Part shown: positions 16,796 through 26,794 of the stretch, in pieces
Numbering within the stretch: the stretch's first letter is position 1
Layout of the letters: every line of letters starts with the position of its first letter
Assembly: GCF_030908545.1 (NCBI RefSeq)
Contig: NZ_CP133083.1
Coordinates: 248,001 to 312,000 of the forward strand
DNA from: Nitrosomonas sp. sh817
GTDB taxonomy: Bacteria; Pseudomonadota; Gammaproteobacteria; Burkholderiales; Nitrosomonadaceae
Length of the DNA: 64,000 nt
Reading direction: 5' to 3'
Translations under genes and position numbers: made by a program
Notes under the pieces: generated by a model
What the model was told of the DNA's origin: nothing
Seen by the model: the letters and a program-made list of their open reading frames with translations, nothing else
The model's database searches: none

Positions 16796-18643
16796 TTATT
16801 CAACTGTCACCGCTTTGGCCAGATTTCTGGGTTTATCGACATCCGTGCCTTTTACGAGGGCAACATGGTACGCCAGTAATTGTAACGGGATGGTATGCAG
16901 AATCGGGCTCAGCAGCCCGGCATATTCGGTCAAACGGATGACATGAAGATGATCGCTGGGTGTAATTTGCGAATCCGCATCTGCAAATACATACAATTCG
17001 CCGCCGCGTGCCTGTACTTCCTGCAAGTTCGATTTTAGTTTGCCGAGCAATTGATTATTCGGCGCGATGGCGACCACCGGTATCTCATTGTCGACCAATG
17101 CGAGCGGTCCGTGTTTGAGTTCCCCGGCTGCATAAGCTTCGGCATGGATATACGAAATCTCTTTGAGCTTGAGCGCGCCTTCCATTGCGATCGGATAATG
17201 CACGCCGCGCCCTAGAAAAAGCGCGTGACGTTTCTGCGCAAAGCTCTGTGCCCAATGCTTGACTTCCGGTTCTACTTTTAGTGCTTGCTGCAGAGCTTTG
17301 GGTAAATGCCGCATGGTCATGATTAATTGGTGTTCTTCGGCAGCGGACAGTTTATGCCGCATTTTTGCCAGCGTAACGGTGAGCAACAATAGCGAGGCAA
17401 GTTGGGTAGTAAATGCTTTGGTCGATGCCACACCGATTTCCGGCCCGGCCCGGGTCAGGAAACGTAAGTCGGCTTGGCGGATCAATGCGCTTTCCGGTAC
17501 GTTGCATATTGCCAGGCTATAGGTGTGACCGAGTTTTTTGGCATAGTCGAGGGCAGCCAATGTGTCGGCGGTTTCACCGGATTGCGAGATGGCAACGACC
17601 AGCGTTGCTGGATCCGCAACCGGATTGCGGTAGCGATATTCGCTGGCGATTTCTACAGTGCAGGGCATCCCGGCGACTTTTTCCAGCCAATATCGAGCGA
17701 CTAATCCGGCGTGATAACTGGTGCCGCACGCTAATATCAAAATTTGCCGGGTATTATGAAAAATTGTTTCCGCGTCGCTGCCGAATAAATTCGGTGTGAT
17801 GGACCGGGTGCTCGATACCATTTCCAAGGTATTTGCGACCGCGCTAGGTTGCTCAAAAATTTCTTTTTGCATGTAGTGCGCGTATGAGCCTAACCCGAAT
17901 TCTTCCTTGGATAGGCGCGACTCATGGACGGCGCGGTTCACCGGCTCTCCAAATTGATTGTTCAGGCAATTTACAATATGGAAACTGTGATTGCTGATTT
18001 CGGCGATATCGCCTTCTTCAAGATAAATTACATTGCGTGTTACTTGCAGCAACGCAGATACGTCCGACGCGACATAATTGCCGTTTTTTCCGATTCCAAG
18101 GATTAATGGCGCGCCATGGCGTGCAACGATGATGCGTTCTGGATATGCTTCCTCCATAACTGCGATGGCATAAGCCCCTTGCAATTCCGCAACCGATAAG
18201 CAGACTGCTTTAAAGAAATCGTGTATTTCTATCAGCTTAAAAGCAATAAGATGTGCGATTACTTCGGAATCGGTTTCTGACGAAAAATGATAACCATGAT
18301 TCTTAAGGAAAGTGCGAATGCTTTCATGATTCTCTATGATCCCATTATGCACAACAGCTATACGAGATTCACCCCCTGAAAAATGTGGGTGCGCGTTTTG
18401 CTCAGAGGGTTTTCCGTGCGTAGCCCATCGTGTGTGGGCAATACCAGAAAATCCTTGTGCTTTCTCCTGTTCCACTAGCTTACAGAGTTGATTGACCCGA
18501 CCAGCGGTGCGTAATCTTTTTAAACCGTAATCGGTAAATACAAGCCCGGCGGAATCGTAGCCCCGGTATTCGAGACGTTGCAAGCCTTCCAGCAGAACCG
18601 GAACTACATTTGCTTTAGCGATTGCGCCAATAATTCCACACAT
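16796..18643 (-). CDS. glmS: Glutamine-fructose-6-phosphate aminotransferase
   Basis: 615 residues, full family length. MCGIIG places the nucleophile Cys2, exposed after Met removal. The glutaminase domain has RLEYRGYDSAGL, TRWATHG and HNGIIEN. Two SIS sugar-isomerase domains follow (LACGTSYHAGL, SQSGETADT, ASTKAFTTQ) and the end is KAVTVE. It makes glucosamine-6-phosphate from fructose-6-phosphate and glutamine, the first step to UDP-GlcNAc for peptidoglycan and LPS. GGAGAA precedes ATG 18643. It is monocistronic here, with no glmU beside it. Confidence 0.97.
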   Translation of the reverse strand: MCGIIGAIAKANVVPVLLEGLQRLEYRGYDSAGLVFTDYGLKRLRTAGRVNQLCKLVEQEKAQGFSGIAHTRWATHGKPSEQNAHPHFSGGESRIAVVHNGIIENHESIRTFLKNHGYHFSSETDSEVIAHLIAFKLIEIHDFFKAVCLSVAELQGAYAIAVMEEAYPERIIVARHGAPLILGIGKNGNYVASDVSALLQVTRNVIYLEEGDIAEISNHSFHIVNCLNNQFGEPVNRAVHESRLSKEEFGLGSYAHYMQKEIFEQPSAVANTLEMVSSTRSITPNLFGSDAETIFHNTRQILILACGTSYHAGLVARYWLEKVAGMPCTVEIASEYRYRNPVADPATLVVAISQSGETADTLAALDYAKKLGHTYSLAICNVPESALIRQADLRFLTRAGPEIGVASTKAFTTQLASLLLLTVTLAKMRHKLSAAEEHQLIMTMRHLPKALQQALKVEPEVKHWAQSFAQKRHALFLGRGVHYPIAMEGALKLKEISYIHAEAYAAGELKHGPLALVDNEIPVVAIAPNNQLLGKLKSNLQEVQARGGELYVFADADSQITPSDHLHVIRLTEYAGLLSPILHTIPLQLLAYHVALVKGTDVDKPRNLAKAVTVE

Positions 18644-19062
18644 ATAAGAATTTTCTCCTTAGTTCGATCAATAGTCACAATAACCATTATATTTCAATAC
18701 GCTGCTTAATTATCCGATCAATGTTGCATGTATCATTCAGTTTCATTGAAAAAGACTGAGGGAAATTATTAAATTGAAAGAAATCACACATGTGCTTTGA
18801 ATAGTTAGGAAATATTTTGGGTATTGAGCAGTAAACAAGATGAATTCCGGAAAAGATTGCAGAAAACAATATTGAGAAACGAATACTGAATCCTATTTTA
18901 CCAAATCAATCGCAGTATATTATTCAGTATTCGTTCAGAGTTTTTTTCTTAACATTATCGCAAAGATGGCGTGGTTCTTATTGAGAGACGATTATGTGGC
19001 AACTGTAGCTGTCAATAGAAATCCGGATGATTGGGGACTGCAATTTTTATACTGAGGTTGAC
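18644..19062. other. Intergenic region upstream of glmS and of the Gly-rich protein
   Basis: About 420 AT-rich bases between divergent genes. On the minus strand a TATAAT hexamer within 18683-18689 could serve glmS, but the -35 is not convincing. A 60-codon minus-strand frame (18687-18869) has low-complexity content and no ribosome-binding site and is not taken as a gene. No RNA gene was recognised. Confidence 0.35.
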
Positions 19063-20211
19063 ATGAAAAAGTTCAAGTTAGCATGTTTGGCCGCTGTGCT
19101 CTGCGGGTTATTTTTGACAAACCACGCAGTGGCGGAAGGTGACGGTGGAGGTTTTGACGGCGGTGGTTTTGATGGAGGCGGTTTTGATGGTGGTGGATTC
19201 GATGCTGGAGACTTCGGCGGAGATTTTGGTGGCTATGAATCCGACTTTAACGGTGATTATGGCGATAGTTACGATGGGGGAGGGTATTCTGATTATGATT
19301 ACTCTGACCAGAGTGGTTATGACCAAGGCGATGCTTTTTATCAGGATAACGATTTTGAACAACCGGATGATTTCGGAGCGGCCGATGATCCATCACAGTT
19401 TAATGAGTTCGAGCAGGTTGATGGAATTGACCAATCCAATGATCTTTCTACGGAAAGTGATCCGGCTCAGGGTGATAATTCGATATCGGGAAGTGATGAA
19501 TCTGCTCAAGAGCCGCTCCAGAAAGAGCTTGCCGAGCCTACGGCAGATATTGCACCAGCAAGTGAATCGGCTGTAACTGATGAATCGACAGTCGCGGGGG
19601 ATGCTGCATCTGCAAATACCGAAGAACAACCTACCCAAGATAGTACTAACGATCAAAGCGTATCTCCAGATGGGACTGTCATAAATAATAATGTCAATGT
19701 TGATCAAAATAATGTGCAGGATAATCAGGATGGACATGGGCATCATCATGGTTGGGGACATCACCATCATGATGGATTTGGTTTAGGATTCGGCTTAGGG
19801 TTAGGTCTGGGTTTGGGATTTGGGCCATTTGGTTATTACAGTCCCTTTGCGCCTTTTGGATATTATGGATTCGGCGTACCTTTTCCTGGTTTTGGTTTTT
19901 ACAGTGGCTGGCGCGGAGTAGGAATGTATAGCAACTACGTAGGTTTTGGTCCAAGCCGTTATTTCGAACCTTACTATCCGTTAGGGGGTTATCCTGCATT
20001 GCTTGCCGCTTCTCCAGTTATTTCAGGGCCACTGGTTGCTTCACCTGTAAGGGCGCCGACTTTCGTACAGCGCAACGATAATTTGAGACCTGTCCCGGCC
20101 CCGGTTCAGAAACAAGCCTATTGGTATTATTGCCGGAATCCGGAGGGCTATTATCCCTATGTGAAACAATGCTCGGGAGAATGGATTAAGGTACCCCCCC
20201 GGCCTTCCTGA
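19063..20211 (+). CDS. Secreted Gly/Asp/His-rich repeat protein
   Basis: 382 residues from ATG 19063 with GAGG upstream. The signal peptide ends near TNHAVA. Directly after it are four tandem DGGGF units (about residues 30-50), then a Tyr/Asp/Gly-rich acidic part, an acidic Ser/Thr/Ala linker, an Asn-rich patch (NNNVNVDQNNVQDNQDG), a His cluster (GHGHHHGWGHHHHDG), and a run of FGLGLG repeats followed by aromatic Gly-rich sequence. It ends with YYCRNPEGYYPYVKQC, a Cys-pair motif seen at the C-terminus of many uncharacterised secreted proteobacterial proteins. The His cluster could bind metal. Function is unknown. Confidence 0.82.
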   Translation: MKKFKLACLAAVLCGLFLTNHAVAEGDGGGFDGGGFDGGGFDGGGFDAGDFGGDFGGYESDFNGDYGDSYDGGGYSDYDYSDQSGYDQGDAFYQDNDFEQPDDFGAADDPSQFNEFEQVDGIDQSNDLSTESDPAQGDNSISGSDESAQEPLQKELAEPTADIAPASESAVTDESTVAGDAASANTEEQPTQDSTNDQSVSPDGTVINNNVNVDQNNVQDNQDGHGHHHGWGHHHHDGFGLGFGLGLGLGLGFGPFGYYSPFAPFGYYGFGVPFPGFGFYSGWRGVGMYSNYVGFGPSRYFEPYYPLGGYPALLAASPVISGPLVASPVRAPTFVQRNDNLRPVPAPVQKQAYWYYCRNPEGYYPYVKQCSGEWIKVPPRPS

Positions 20212-20297
20212 TATCGCGATTGTTTGTAACTTTATACGATGATTTGCAGTCTTAAAAAACGGGTAAGATTATTAATCGTTTTTGTGAGGGGGTAATC

Positions 20298-20477
20298 ATG
20301 GGAACCAGACGACTGTTAATTGCAGCTACTTTTGTTGTGGTATTACCATTGCTATCGGGGTGCTGGACGATTGCGGCAGCAGGCGCAGGCGCCTACGGTG
20401 GTTATAAAATGAAAGAAGAAGGTTATACCTTGCAGAACCCGGTTACTAAGGAGAAGGAAAAGAAATCAGCCAAGTAA
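20298..20477 (+). CDS. Mini-lipoprotein, paralogue 1
   Basis: 59 residues from ATG 20298, preceded by GAGGGGG. The lipobox LLSGC gives a lipidated Cys at position 22. The mature part runs WTIAAAGAGAYGGYKMKEEG, then YTLQNPVTKEKE and a Lys-rich end. A glycine-zipper-like AGAGAYGGY suggests membrane association. It is nearly identical in plan to the gene at 21486 and differs mostly in its N-terminus, so the two arose by duplication. The downstream interval 20478-20654 shows a possible protein-like frame on the minus strand but no supported gene. Confidence 0.78.
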   Translation: MGTRRLLIAATFVVVLPLLSGCWTIAAAGAGAYGGYKMKEEGYTLQNPVTKEKEKKSAK

Positions 20478-20654
20478 CAGCAGTAGAAGGTGGGGCATTT
20501 TGATATCGCTGTCCTGCCGCTTCCTTTAATGATTCTGCCAACGGTCGTGTGATGGATTTTTGTTTGAGCAGAGACTGTATTTGCTCTAATAATTGTGACG
20601 GGAAGTTCAAGACGCAGTTCGTACCTTACCGATACAGATCACCTCAAGCGGCGG

Positions 20655-21131
20655 TTAGGTCACTTCGCTGATGTCGCGTTTTGCTTCGGCAATGAATGAC
20701 TTGAGGCAATGATCGGTGATTCCGTAGTCATATTCGAGGGCCTCGTACCAAGATCCAATGTGTTTTGTGTCTCTGCTTTGCCGTTCGTACTCTCTGATGA
20801 TCTCTAGCGCTTGAGCCGAAAGGATAAAACCTCCAATATCCGCAGCGCGGCTGATCTCGTCTTTAGCTTCATTTGCCAGTTTGTGCGGTTCTTCGCTATG
20901 CTCATCGGGTAGGTCGCGCCCGCTATATTGCGCATCGAGATGTTCTGAAGAAAACTTTTTTGCCTTGTGGATGGCGTCGATCACTCGTTCATAAGCCAAC
21001 GCCTTCTTTTCCCAGAGCTGTTCTTTGCGGAACTTGGAGAGAGATAGCCTTATCGTGAACCAAGAAGTTGCCGCCGCAATTACGAAGCCGATTGCGGCTT
21101 GAAAAGCAACGGCTTGGAGTGATGGTTCCAT
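20655..21131 (-). CDS. Hypothetical membrane-anchored protein
   Basis: 158 residues. One N-terminal membrane helix (about residues 7-27, AVAFQAAIGFVIAAATSWFTI) is followed by a charged, probably helical cytoplasmic domain starting LSLSKFRKEQLWEKKALAYERV. This shape recurs in uncharacterised proteins of mobile or defence-type regions, but no family was recognised. It is inserted between the two mini-lipoprotein paralogues on the opposite strand. The ribosome-binding site is weak. Confidence that it is translated comes from its length and amino-acid composition only. Confidence 0.6.
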   Translation of the reverse strand: MEPSLQAVAFQAAIGFVIAAATSWFTIRLSLSKFRKEQLWEKKALAYERVIDAIHKAKKFSSEHLDAQYSGRDLPDEHSEEPHKLANEAKDEISRAADIGGFILSAQALEIIREYERQSRDTKHIGSWYEALEYDYGITDHCLKSFIAEAKRDISEVT

Positions 21132-21485
21132 GTTACGGTTTAACTAAAATTAGAAAAACAGCATTTTTATTTATTAGATTTACCGAGTCAATATACAAGG
21201 GAATCATTATCCAATTGAATGGGATTGATATAATGCTGCTTTCTTTGAGATGGGCGTGCCGGTAGCGAGGTTTTCTAACGCATTTTGCAGTCGAGCGGAA
21301 TGCAATTGCGTTGGCGCAGAGACGAATGAAAGCGATCTGGTTTTTTTGCGATCCGCTATGGTAGTTGGTGTTCGAAAATTAACTTATCACCTTGATGTGT
21401 CTAATTTTTTGTGCATTACATGTCTTGCGCTTTATCTTGCCCGGCGAATGATTCAGCACTTTCTTAATTTTTAATGGGAACTGGA
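21132..21485. other. Intergenic region between divergent genes
   Basis: About 350 bases. Short plus-strand frames at 21068-21265 and 21250-21474 lack family features and good starts and are not accepted. No terminator, RNA gene or repeat was recognised. The region may be the residue of the event that separated the two lipoprotein copies. Confidence 0.3.
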
Positions 21486-21659
21486 ATGAAAAGAAAACAG
21501 ATAGTAAGCGCGATTGCTTTCGTGATGATACTGCCGCTGTTATCGGGCTGCTGGACTTTGGTGGCAGTGGGTGCAGGCGCTTATGGCGGTTATAAAATGA
21601 AAGAGCATGGTTATACGTTACAAAACCCGATTACTAAGGAAAAGAAATCGAAGAAATGA
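21486..21659 (+). CDS. Mini-lipoprotein, paralogue 2
   Basis: 57 residues from ATG 21486 (MKRKQIVSAI), with GGGAA upstream; an ATG at 21474 would add four residues. The lipobox LLSGC is followed by WTLVAVGAGAYGGYKMKEHG and YTLQNPITKEKKSKK. It shares PLLSGCWT, GAGAYGGYKMKE and YTLQNP with the copy at 20298. Both are likely small envelope lipoproteins of unknown function. It is convergent with lspA, the signal peptidase that would process such lipoproteins. Confidence 0.78.
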   Translation: MKRKQIVSAIAFVMILPLLSGCWTLVAVGAGAYGGYKMKEHGYTLQNPITKEKKSKK

Positions 21660-21692
21660 GGATCTGGATGATAATATTCGGATTTAACAGCA

Positions 21693-22184
21693 TTATTCAG
21701 GTTTTCCTGTAGCGCTTTCTGGCTCTTTTTTATTACGGAAACTTTCATAAATCATAAGGACAGCGCCGACAAAAATGGCTGAGTCGGCAATATTAAAAGC
21801 TGGCCAGTGATAACTGCCAATGTAGAAATCCAGAAAATCGACGACGTGTCCCAGTGTAATGCGATCGTATAAATTTCCAGATGCTCCTCCAAGAACTAAG
21901 CTTAATGATAAGCAAAATAACTGCTCATGCTTGTATTTATTAAGAAAAAAAACGATTAGTAGAACAGCTGTTCCAGCAATACCGCTCAGAAACCAACGTT
22001 GCCATCCTGATTGATCGCTCAGGAAGCTGAATGCCGCACCCGGATTGTAGGTCAATACCAAGTTGAAAAAACCGGTAACCGGGATTATTTGTCCGAATTC
22101 TAGTGCAGACTCAACCCAGTATTTACTGGCAAGATCCAGAGTTAGAATGAGCGCTGCAATACTTAAACTAATGTATAGCTTCAT
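21693..22184 (-). CDS. lspA: Lipoprotein signal peptidase (signal peptidase II)
   Basis: 163 residues with four membrane helices. The conserved blocks are present: TLDLASKYWV near the N-terminus, TYNPGAAFSFL, GGASGNLYDRITLGHVVDFLDFY with one catalytic Asp, and FNIADSAIF with the second. It cleaves prolipoproteins at the lipidated Cys in the inner membrane, so it processes the several lipoproteins of this window. It is the last gene of ribF-ileS-lspA, a common order in proteobacteria. Its start is 33 bases after the ileS stop. Confidence 0.96.
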   Translation of the reverse strand: MKLYISLSIAALILTLDLASKYWVESALEFGQIIPVTGFFNLVLTYNPGAAFSFLSDQSGWQRWFLSGIAGTAVLLIVFFLNKYKHEQLFCLSLSLVLGGASGNLYDRITLGHVVDFLDFYIGSYHWPAFNIADSAIFVGAVLMIYESFRNKKEPESATGKPE

Positions 22185-22217
22185 AGGAAAAATTCCATTA
22201 TTAATCTGTGGTTGGCG

Positions 22218-25019
22218 TTACGCATAATGGCGCTGTTCACCAGTGCCATAAAGATTGGTGACACAACGTGTGCACAAAGTAGGATGTTCTGCATGTTGTC
22301 CCACATCCTCGCGATAATGCCAGCAACGCTCGCATTTTTTATGGATATTGGATGTTATCGTGATGCCTTCCTGGAGTGGGTTATCAACCTGTTTCAGATT
22401 GACTTCGGAAACGATCAATACAAAGCGTAAATCCTCTTCCAGTTCGCTAAGTAAGAGAAAATCTTCGCGGTTGGCCCGTATTTCGACTGTCGCAGCGAGC
22501 GATGATCCGATTTCACCTTGTGCACGGGATTCTTCCAGTTTTTTTAGAACTTGCGAGCGTAACATCCGTATTTTTGCCCAGCGCTGTTGCAATATTTCCG
22601 TTTCCGGTTGATCAGGAAAAGTATGCCACTGGTGCAATAAAACGCTATCACTGGGATCTTTAGCCAGATATTCCCACACTTCTTCGGAAGTGAAACTCAG
22701 AATCGGCGCAAATAACCGTACCAGACTGTGGGCGATATGGTGCAGCACGGTTTGTGCGGAACGGCGCGGGAGGCCTTTGGTTGCTGATGTATAAAGACGG
22801 TCTTTAAGAATATCCAAATAGAAACCGCCTAAATCTTCCGAGCAAAAATTGTGCAGCTGGTGAACAACTTGATGAAACTCGTAACGTTCATAGGCTTCGA
22901 TCAGTTCTTTTTGAAATGTTTCGGTAAACGATAGCATATAGCGATCGATTTCCAAACAATCAGTAACGGCGACTGAGTCAATTTTCGGATCGAAATCGGC
23001 CAAGTTAGCGAGTAAGAAGCGTAATGTATTGCGGATACGCCGGTAGCTTTCAACGACCCGTTTCAGAATTTCTTCTGAAATCGAAAGCTCGCCAGAATAG
23101 TCAGTTGAAGCTACCCATAATCGCAAAATATCGGCACCGGAAGTATCCATTATTCTCTGTGGCGAGATGACATTTCCCTTTGACTTGCTCATTTTATGGC
23201 CTTGCCCATCTACTACAAAACCGTGCGTAAGTAATGCGCGGTAGGGTGCTAGGCCGTCAATCGAGCAACTGGTTAATAGTGAAGACTGGAACCAGCCGCG
23301 ATGTTGATCGGAGCCTTCCAGGTAAAGGTCTGCTGGAAAATCAAGCTGCTCGCTTGTCTTAACGACGGTGTCGTGCGTAGTACCGGAGTCGAACCAGACA
23401 TCCAAGGTGTCGGTTGATTTCATGTAATTCTTGACTTCCTCTCCGAGCAACTCTCCAACATCCAATGAGAACCAAGCTTCTATGCCCTGTTGTTCGACTT
23501 TTTGCGCAACCAATTCCAACAATTCATAGGAACGCGGGTGGGGTGCATGGGTTTCTTTATGCACAAAAAAAGTCATTGGAACCCCCCAATTCCGCTGCCG
23601 CGAAATGCACCAATCCGGGCGGTTCTTGATCATTGCTTCCAAGCGAGATCTTCCCCAACTGGGATAGAAATCGGTGTTATTGACTGCTTGCATTGCCAAT
23701 TCGCGCAAGCTTTTTTTCCGATCGGAAGAATCGGGTAATTTGTGGAGATTCATGCCTATAAACCATTGCGGTGTTGCACGAAAAATAATGGGGGTTTTGT
23801 GACGCCAGCAATGAGGGTAGCTGTGATCGATTTTTTTATGACAAAATAAGTGAGAACTGGTAGTGAGGGTATCAATGACGACGTCGTTTGCTTTCCATAC
23901 CGAGAGACCGCCTACCAAAGGTGTATCGGCAATAAATTTGCCGCTGCCGTCGACTGGGCTCTCACTCGGTAAACCATAATGTTGACCGACAAAATAGTCG
24001 TCCAAGCCATGCGCGGGTGCTGTATGGACTAGACCGGTGCCGGCGTCCAGCGTCACATGTTTGCCACAGATAATTTTTACAGTACGCGCTTCAAATGGGT
24101 GCTGCAGAGGTAAATGTTCTAAGGCTTGACCTTTGCAGCTAGCCAATGCGACGCCAGCGAGGTCGTAACGTTCCAGGCAAGCCTGAAGCAGTTCGCTGGC
24201 AAGTACCAGCAAGCCGCGAGATGTTTGCACCAATACGTAATCGAATTCCGGATGAACACAGACTGCTTGGTTTGCTGGAAGAGTCCACGGCGTAGTGGTC
24301 CAGATGATGGCAAAAGTTTGAGTTTCGGCAGGAATGTTGATGCCAAAAGCATTGCTGAGTAATTCGTGGAATTCCGCTTGTACGGTAAAGCCAACATCAA
24401 TGGCTGGTGAAGTTTTATTTTCATACTCGACTTCCGCCTCTGCCAGTGCGGAACCGCAGTCAATACACCAATTGACCGGTTTTTGTCCTTGATATAAAAA
24501 GCCGTTTTGATAAATTTTTCCAAGGGCCCGAATGATACCGGCCTCTGTTTTGAAATTCATGGTGAGATAGGGATTCTCCCAATCTCCTAGTACGCCCAAC
24601 CGTATAAAGTCGGCTTTCTGGCGTTCAACTTGTTGAAGTGCGAAGGCGCGGCATAGTTCACGAACTTTGTCAGCAGGCAGATTCTTGCCGTGTTTTTTTT
24701 CAATCTGATGCTCAATCGGTAATCCATGGCAATCCCAACCTGGGATATAAGGTGCGTCGTATCCCGACAATGTTTTGCTTTTAATGATAATGTCTTTAAG
24801 GATTTTGTTAACGGCATGACCGATATGGATGTCTCCGTTAGCGTAGGGAGGTCCGTCATGCAAGATGAATTTTGGACGGGATTTGCATGCGGTACGGATC
24901 TTTTGGTAAAGATTTTTTTCTTGCCAGGCCTTCAGCATCGCGGGTTCCCGGCTGGCGAGATTGCCCCGCATCGGAAATGGGGTGTCGAGTAAATTCAACG
25001 TATTCTTATAATCGGTCAT
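22218..25019 (-). CDS. ileS: Isoleucyl-tRNA synthetase
   Basis: 933 residues, full bacterial length. Class I signatures are [15 protein letters not shown] (HIGH) and [10 protein letters not shown] (KMSKS). The editing domain lies between them ([16 protein letters not shown]), and tRNA-contact residues precede [10 protein letters not shown]. The C-terminal zinc site [10 protein letters not shown]...CTRC is of the bacterial ileS1 type. It charges tRNA(Ile) and clears misactivated valine. It lies 20 bases downstream of ribF in the same operon. Confidence 0.98.
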   Translation of the reverse strand: MTDYKNTLNLLDTPFPMRGNLASREPAMLKAWQEKNLYQKIRTACKSRPKFILHDGPPYANGDIHIGHAVNKILKDIIIKSKTLSGYDAPYIPGWDCHGLPIEHQIEKKHGKNLPADKVRELCRAFALQQVERQKADFIRLGVLGDWENPYLTMNFKTEAGIIRALGKIYQNGFLYQGQKPVNWCIDCGSALAEAEVEYENKTSPAIDVGFTVQAEFHELLSNAFGINIPAETQTFAIIWTTTPWTLPANQAVCVHPEFDYVLVQTSRGLLVLASELLQACLERYDLAGVALASCKGQALEHLPLQHPFEARTVKIICGKHVTLDAGTGLVHTAPAHGLDDYFVGQHYGLPSESPVDGSGKFIADTPLVGGLSVWKANDVVIDTLTTSSHLFCHKKIDHSYPHCWRHKTPIIFRATPQWFIGMNLHKLPDSSDRKKSLRELAMQAVNNTDFYPSWGRSRLEAMIKNRPDWCISRQRNWGVPMTFFVHKETHAPHPRSYELLELVAQKVEQQGIEAWFSLDVGELLGEEVKNYMKSTDTLDVWFDSGTTHDTVVKTSEQLDFPADLYLEGSDQHRGWFQSSLLTSCSIDGLAPYRALLTHGFVVDGQGHKMSKSKGNVISPQRIMDTSGADILRLWVASTDYSGELSISEEILKRVVESYRRIRNTLRFLLANLADFDPKIDSVAVTDCLEIDRYMLSFTETFQKELIEAYERYEFHQVVHQLHNFCSEDLGGFYLDILKDRLYTSATKGLPRRSAQTVLHHIAHSLVRLFAPILSFTSEEVWEYLAKDPSDSVLLHQWHTFPDQPETEILQQRWAKIRMLRSQVLKKLEESRAQGEIGSSLAATVEIRANREDFLLLSELEEDLRFVLIVSEVNLKQVDNPLQEGITITSNIHKKCERCWHYREDVGQHAEHPTLCTRCVTNLYGTGEQRHYA

Positions 25020-25039
25020 GGAATTTTAAGATTAATGGG

Positions 25040-26017
25040 TTAGTGTGCAATGCAGATACTACTGTAATTGTGCGCATTGGTTTTTGTCATGAAATAATTT
25101 TTTGTTTGCACAATATCTTTCTCGATTTGCAGAATAAGCGCGTTGATATCGGAAAATTTTTGTTCATCGCGCAGTTTGTGCAAGAAATCAACTTGCAGCC
25201 GTTGTCCGTATATTTCCTGGTTAAAATCAAACAAATGTACTTCCAAGACATAGCTGCCATTCTGATGGGTGGTTGGCCGTACACCGAGACTGGCAACCCC
25301 GGGTAGTGGTGTCATGGGAGATGATGGAATGGCACCCCGGGCTGAAACAGCAAAGATACCCGATAATACTGGACGGTTATGTTTTAATTGAATATTGGCA
25401 GTCGGAAAACCGATTTTCTTACCGAGTTTATCACCATCGATAATCCGTCCGCTCATGCTAAAAGGCCGGCCCAAAAAATTACCCGCTGCTGCCAAATCTC
25501 CATTTGCCAATGCTTGGCGGATAACTGTGCTGGAAACACGAGTATCATCGACAGTTATATTTGGCATTATTTCGACTGTATAGCCGTTTGCAGCCGAATG
25601 AGTTTGCAGCATGGTTATATCACCGGCCCGGCGTGCACCAAAACGAAAATCATCGCCAACAAGTAACCAGCGCACATTTAGCTCTTTGTTGAGGATCCGC
25701 GTGATAAATTGTTCCGGGGGTATTTTTGCAAACTCGTAATCGAAGCGGCAAATGTATACACGATCGACATTTGCTTGAATAAGGCATTGTAATTTTTCCC
25801 GGACACCCGTTAAGCGAGTTGGCGCTTGATCGGGGGAGAAAAACTCGCGAGGGTGGGGTTCGAAGGTCATTACGCAAGCAGGCAGTCCGAGCATTTTGGC
25901 GCTTTCTTGTAAGCGTTTGAGCATTGCTTGATGCCCCTTATGCACACCATCAAAATTACCAATTGTCAGCGCGACAGGCGTTTTAACACGTGACGACGTT
26001 TTTCGCCATATATGCAT
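25040..26017 (-). CDS. ribF: Riboflavin kinase/FAD synthetase
   Basis: 325 residues from ATG 26017 (MHIWRKTSSRV), with GGATCC upstream; the frame to 26077 adds a non-homologous N-terminus. The adenylyltransferase domain starts TIGNFDGVHKGHQAML and has TFEPHPREFF and VGDDFRFGARRAGD. The C-terminal riboflavin kinase domain has GFPTANIQLKHNRPVLSGIFAV and YVLEVHLFDF. It converts riboflavin to FMN and then FAD. It leads the ribF-ileS-lspA operon and is divergent from slmA, so its promoter lies in 26018-26134. Confidence 0.96.
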   Translation of the reverse strand: MHIWRKTSSRVKTPVALTIGNFDGVHKGHQAMLKRLQESAKMLGLPACVMTFEPHPREFFSPDQAPTRLTGVREKLQCLIQANVDRVYICRFDYEFAKIPPEQFITRILNKELNVRWLLVGDDFRFGARRAGDITMLQTHSAANGYTVEIMPNITVDDTRVSSTVIRQALANGDLAAAGNFLGRPFSMSGRIIDGDKLGKKIGFPTANIQLKHNRPVLSGIFAVSARGAIPSSPMTPLPGVASLGVRPTTHQNGSYVLEVHLFDFNQEIYGQRLQVDFLHKLRDEQKFSDINALILQIEKDIVQTKNYFMTKTNAHNYSSICIAH

Positions 26018-26134
26018 GAACAAGGATCCCAAAAATGTTGATTTTATCTTGATTAATGCGAATAGGTCTAGGTTCACGCAGGGTTATTGTGTGCTACATT
26101 AAGCTTTATAATTGATTGATGTTCTTTATTTCGT

Positions 26135-26749
26135 ATGGTTAATAAATCGCAGCGTTCCAATCATTTACAAAAATCGTCTGATAGAAAAGATCAGATCTTG
26201 CAAACTCTGGCAGAAATGTTGGAATACCCCCATAGAATGAAAATTACAGTTGCCGCATTAGCGGAGCGGCTGGAGATATCGGAGTCTTCGGTTTATCGTT
26301 GTTTCCCGAGTAAATCGGAAATGTTCGGAGCGTTGATCGAGTTTATCGAAAAGACTCTGTTTGTATTGGTTAACAAAATCCAGCAGGAGGAAAGCTCTGG
26401 TGTTAAGCAAATTGAAAATTTATTACTGTTGTTAATGGGTTTTTCGCAGAAGAATCCAGGAATGACGCGTATTTTGATCGGTGATGTATTGGTTAACGAG
26501 AATGAACATTTGCAAATACGAATTAATCAATTACATGATCGTTTGGAAGCAACGCTTAAGCAGGCATTGCGATTTGCCATCAGTGAAGGGAAAATAAGCG
26601 AGCGGATTGATGCAGCAGCCTATGCTAATTTGCTTATGTGTTTCGTGGTTGGTTGCTGGCATCAGTTTGTTAAAAGCGAATTCAATCGTAGCCCTTTAGC
26701 CGGTTGGGAAATTCAGCGTTTGGTTTTGTTACCGGCCAGTATCGAATGA
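26135..26749 (+). CDS. slmA: Nucleoid occlusion factor SlmA, TetR family
   Basis: 204 residues. The N-terminal TetR-type helix-turn-helix reads ILQTLAEMLEYPHRMKITVAALAERLEISESSVYRCFPSK, shown here only as a continuous region at residues 22-61. The family-specific part follows: FIEKTLFVLVNKI, MTRILIGDVLVNENEHLQ and INQLHDRLEATL. SlmA binds chromosomal sites and blocks FtsZ ring assembly over unsegregated DNA. No strong ribosome-binding site is visible before ATG 26135. It is a single gene, convergent with the MoeB/ThiF-like gene. Confidence 0.93.
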   Translation: MVNKSQRSNHLQKSSDRKDQILQTLAEMLEYPHRMKITVAALAERLEISESSVYRCFPSKSEMFGALIEFIEKTLFVLVNKIQQEESSGVKQIENLLLLLMGFSQKNPGMTRILIGDVLVNENEHLQIRINQLHDRLEATLKQALRFAISEGKISERIDAAAYANLLMCFVVGCWHQFVKSEFNRSPLAGWEIQRLVLLPASIE

Positions 26750-26794
26750 TATGATTTGGATCGATGGCTTATGGGAGGTGGCTGTTGTTGAAGG

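Noticed and set aside
18610..18700. glmS ribozyme/riboswitch
   Set aside because: No ribozyme-like structure seen; that regulator is known mainly from Gram-positive bacteria.
18687..18869. 60-codon minus-strand frame upstream of glmS
   Set aside because: Low-complexity AT-rich content, no ribosome-binding site, and it lies in the probable glmS promoter region.
20478..20654. Protein-like minus-strand frame (LNFPSQLLEQIQSLLKQ)
   Set aside because: Only about 55 codons, starts at best at TTG and runs into the opposite lipoprotein gene; perhaps a gene fragment but not supportable.
21068..21474. Two plus-strand frames of 65 and 74 codons
   Set aside because: No family features and no convincing starts.
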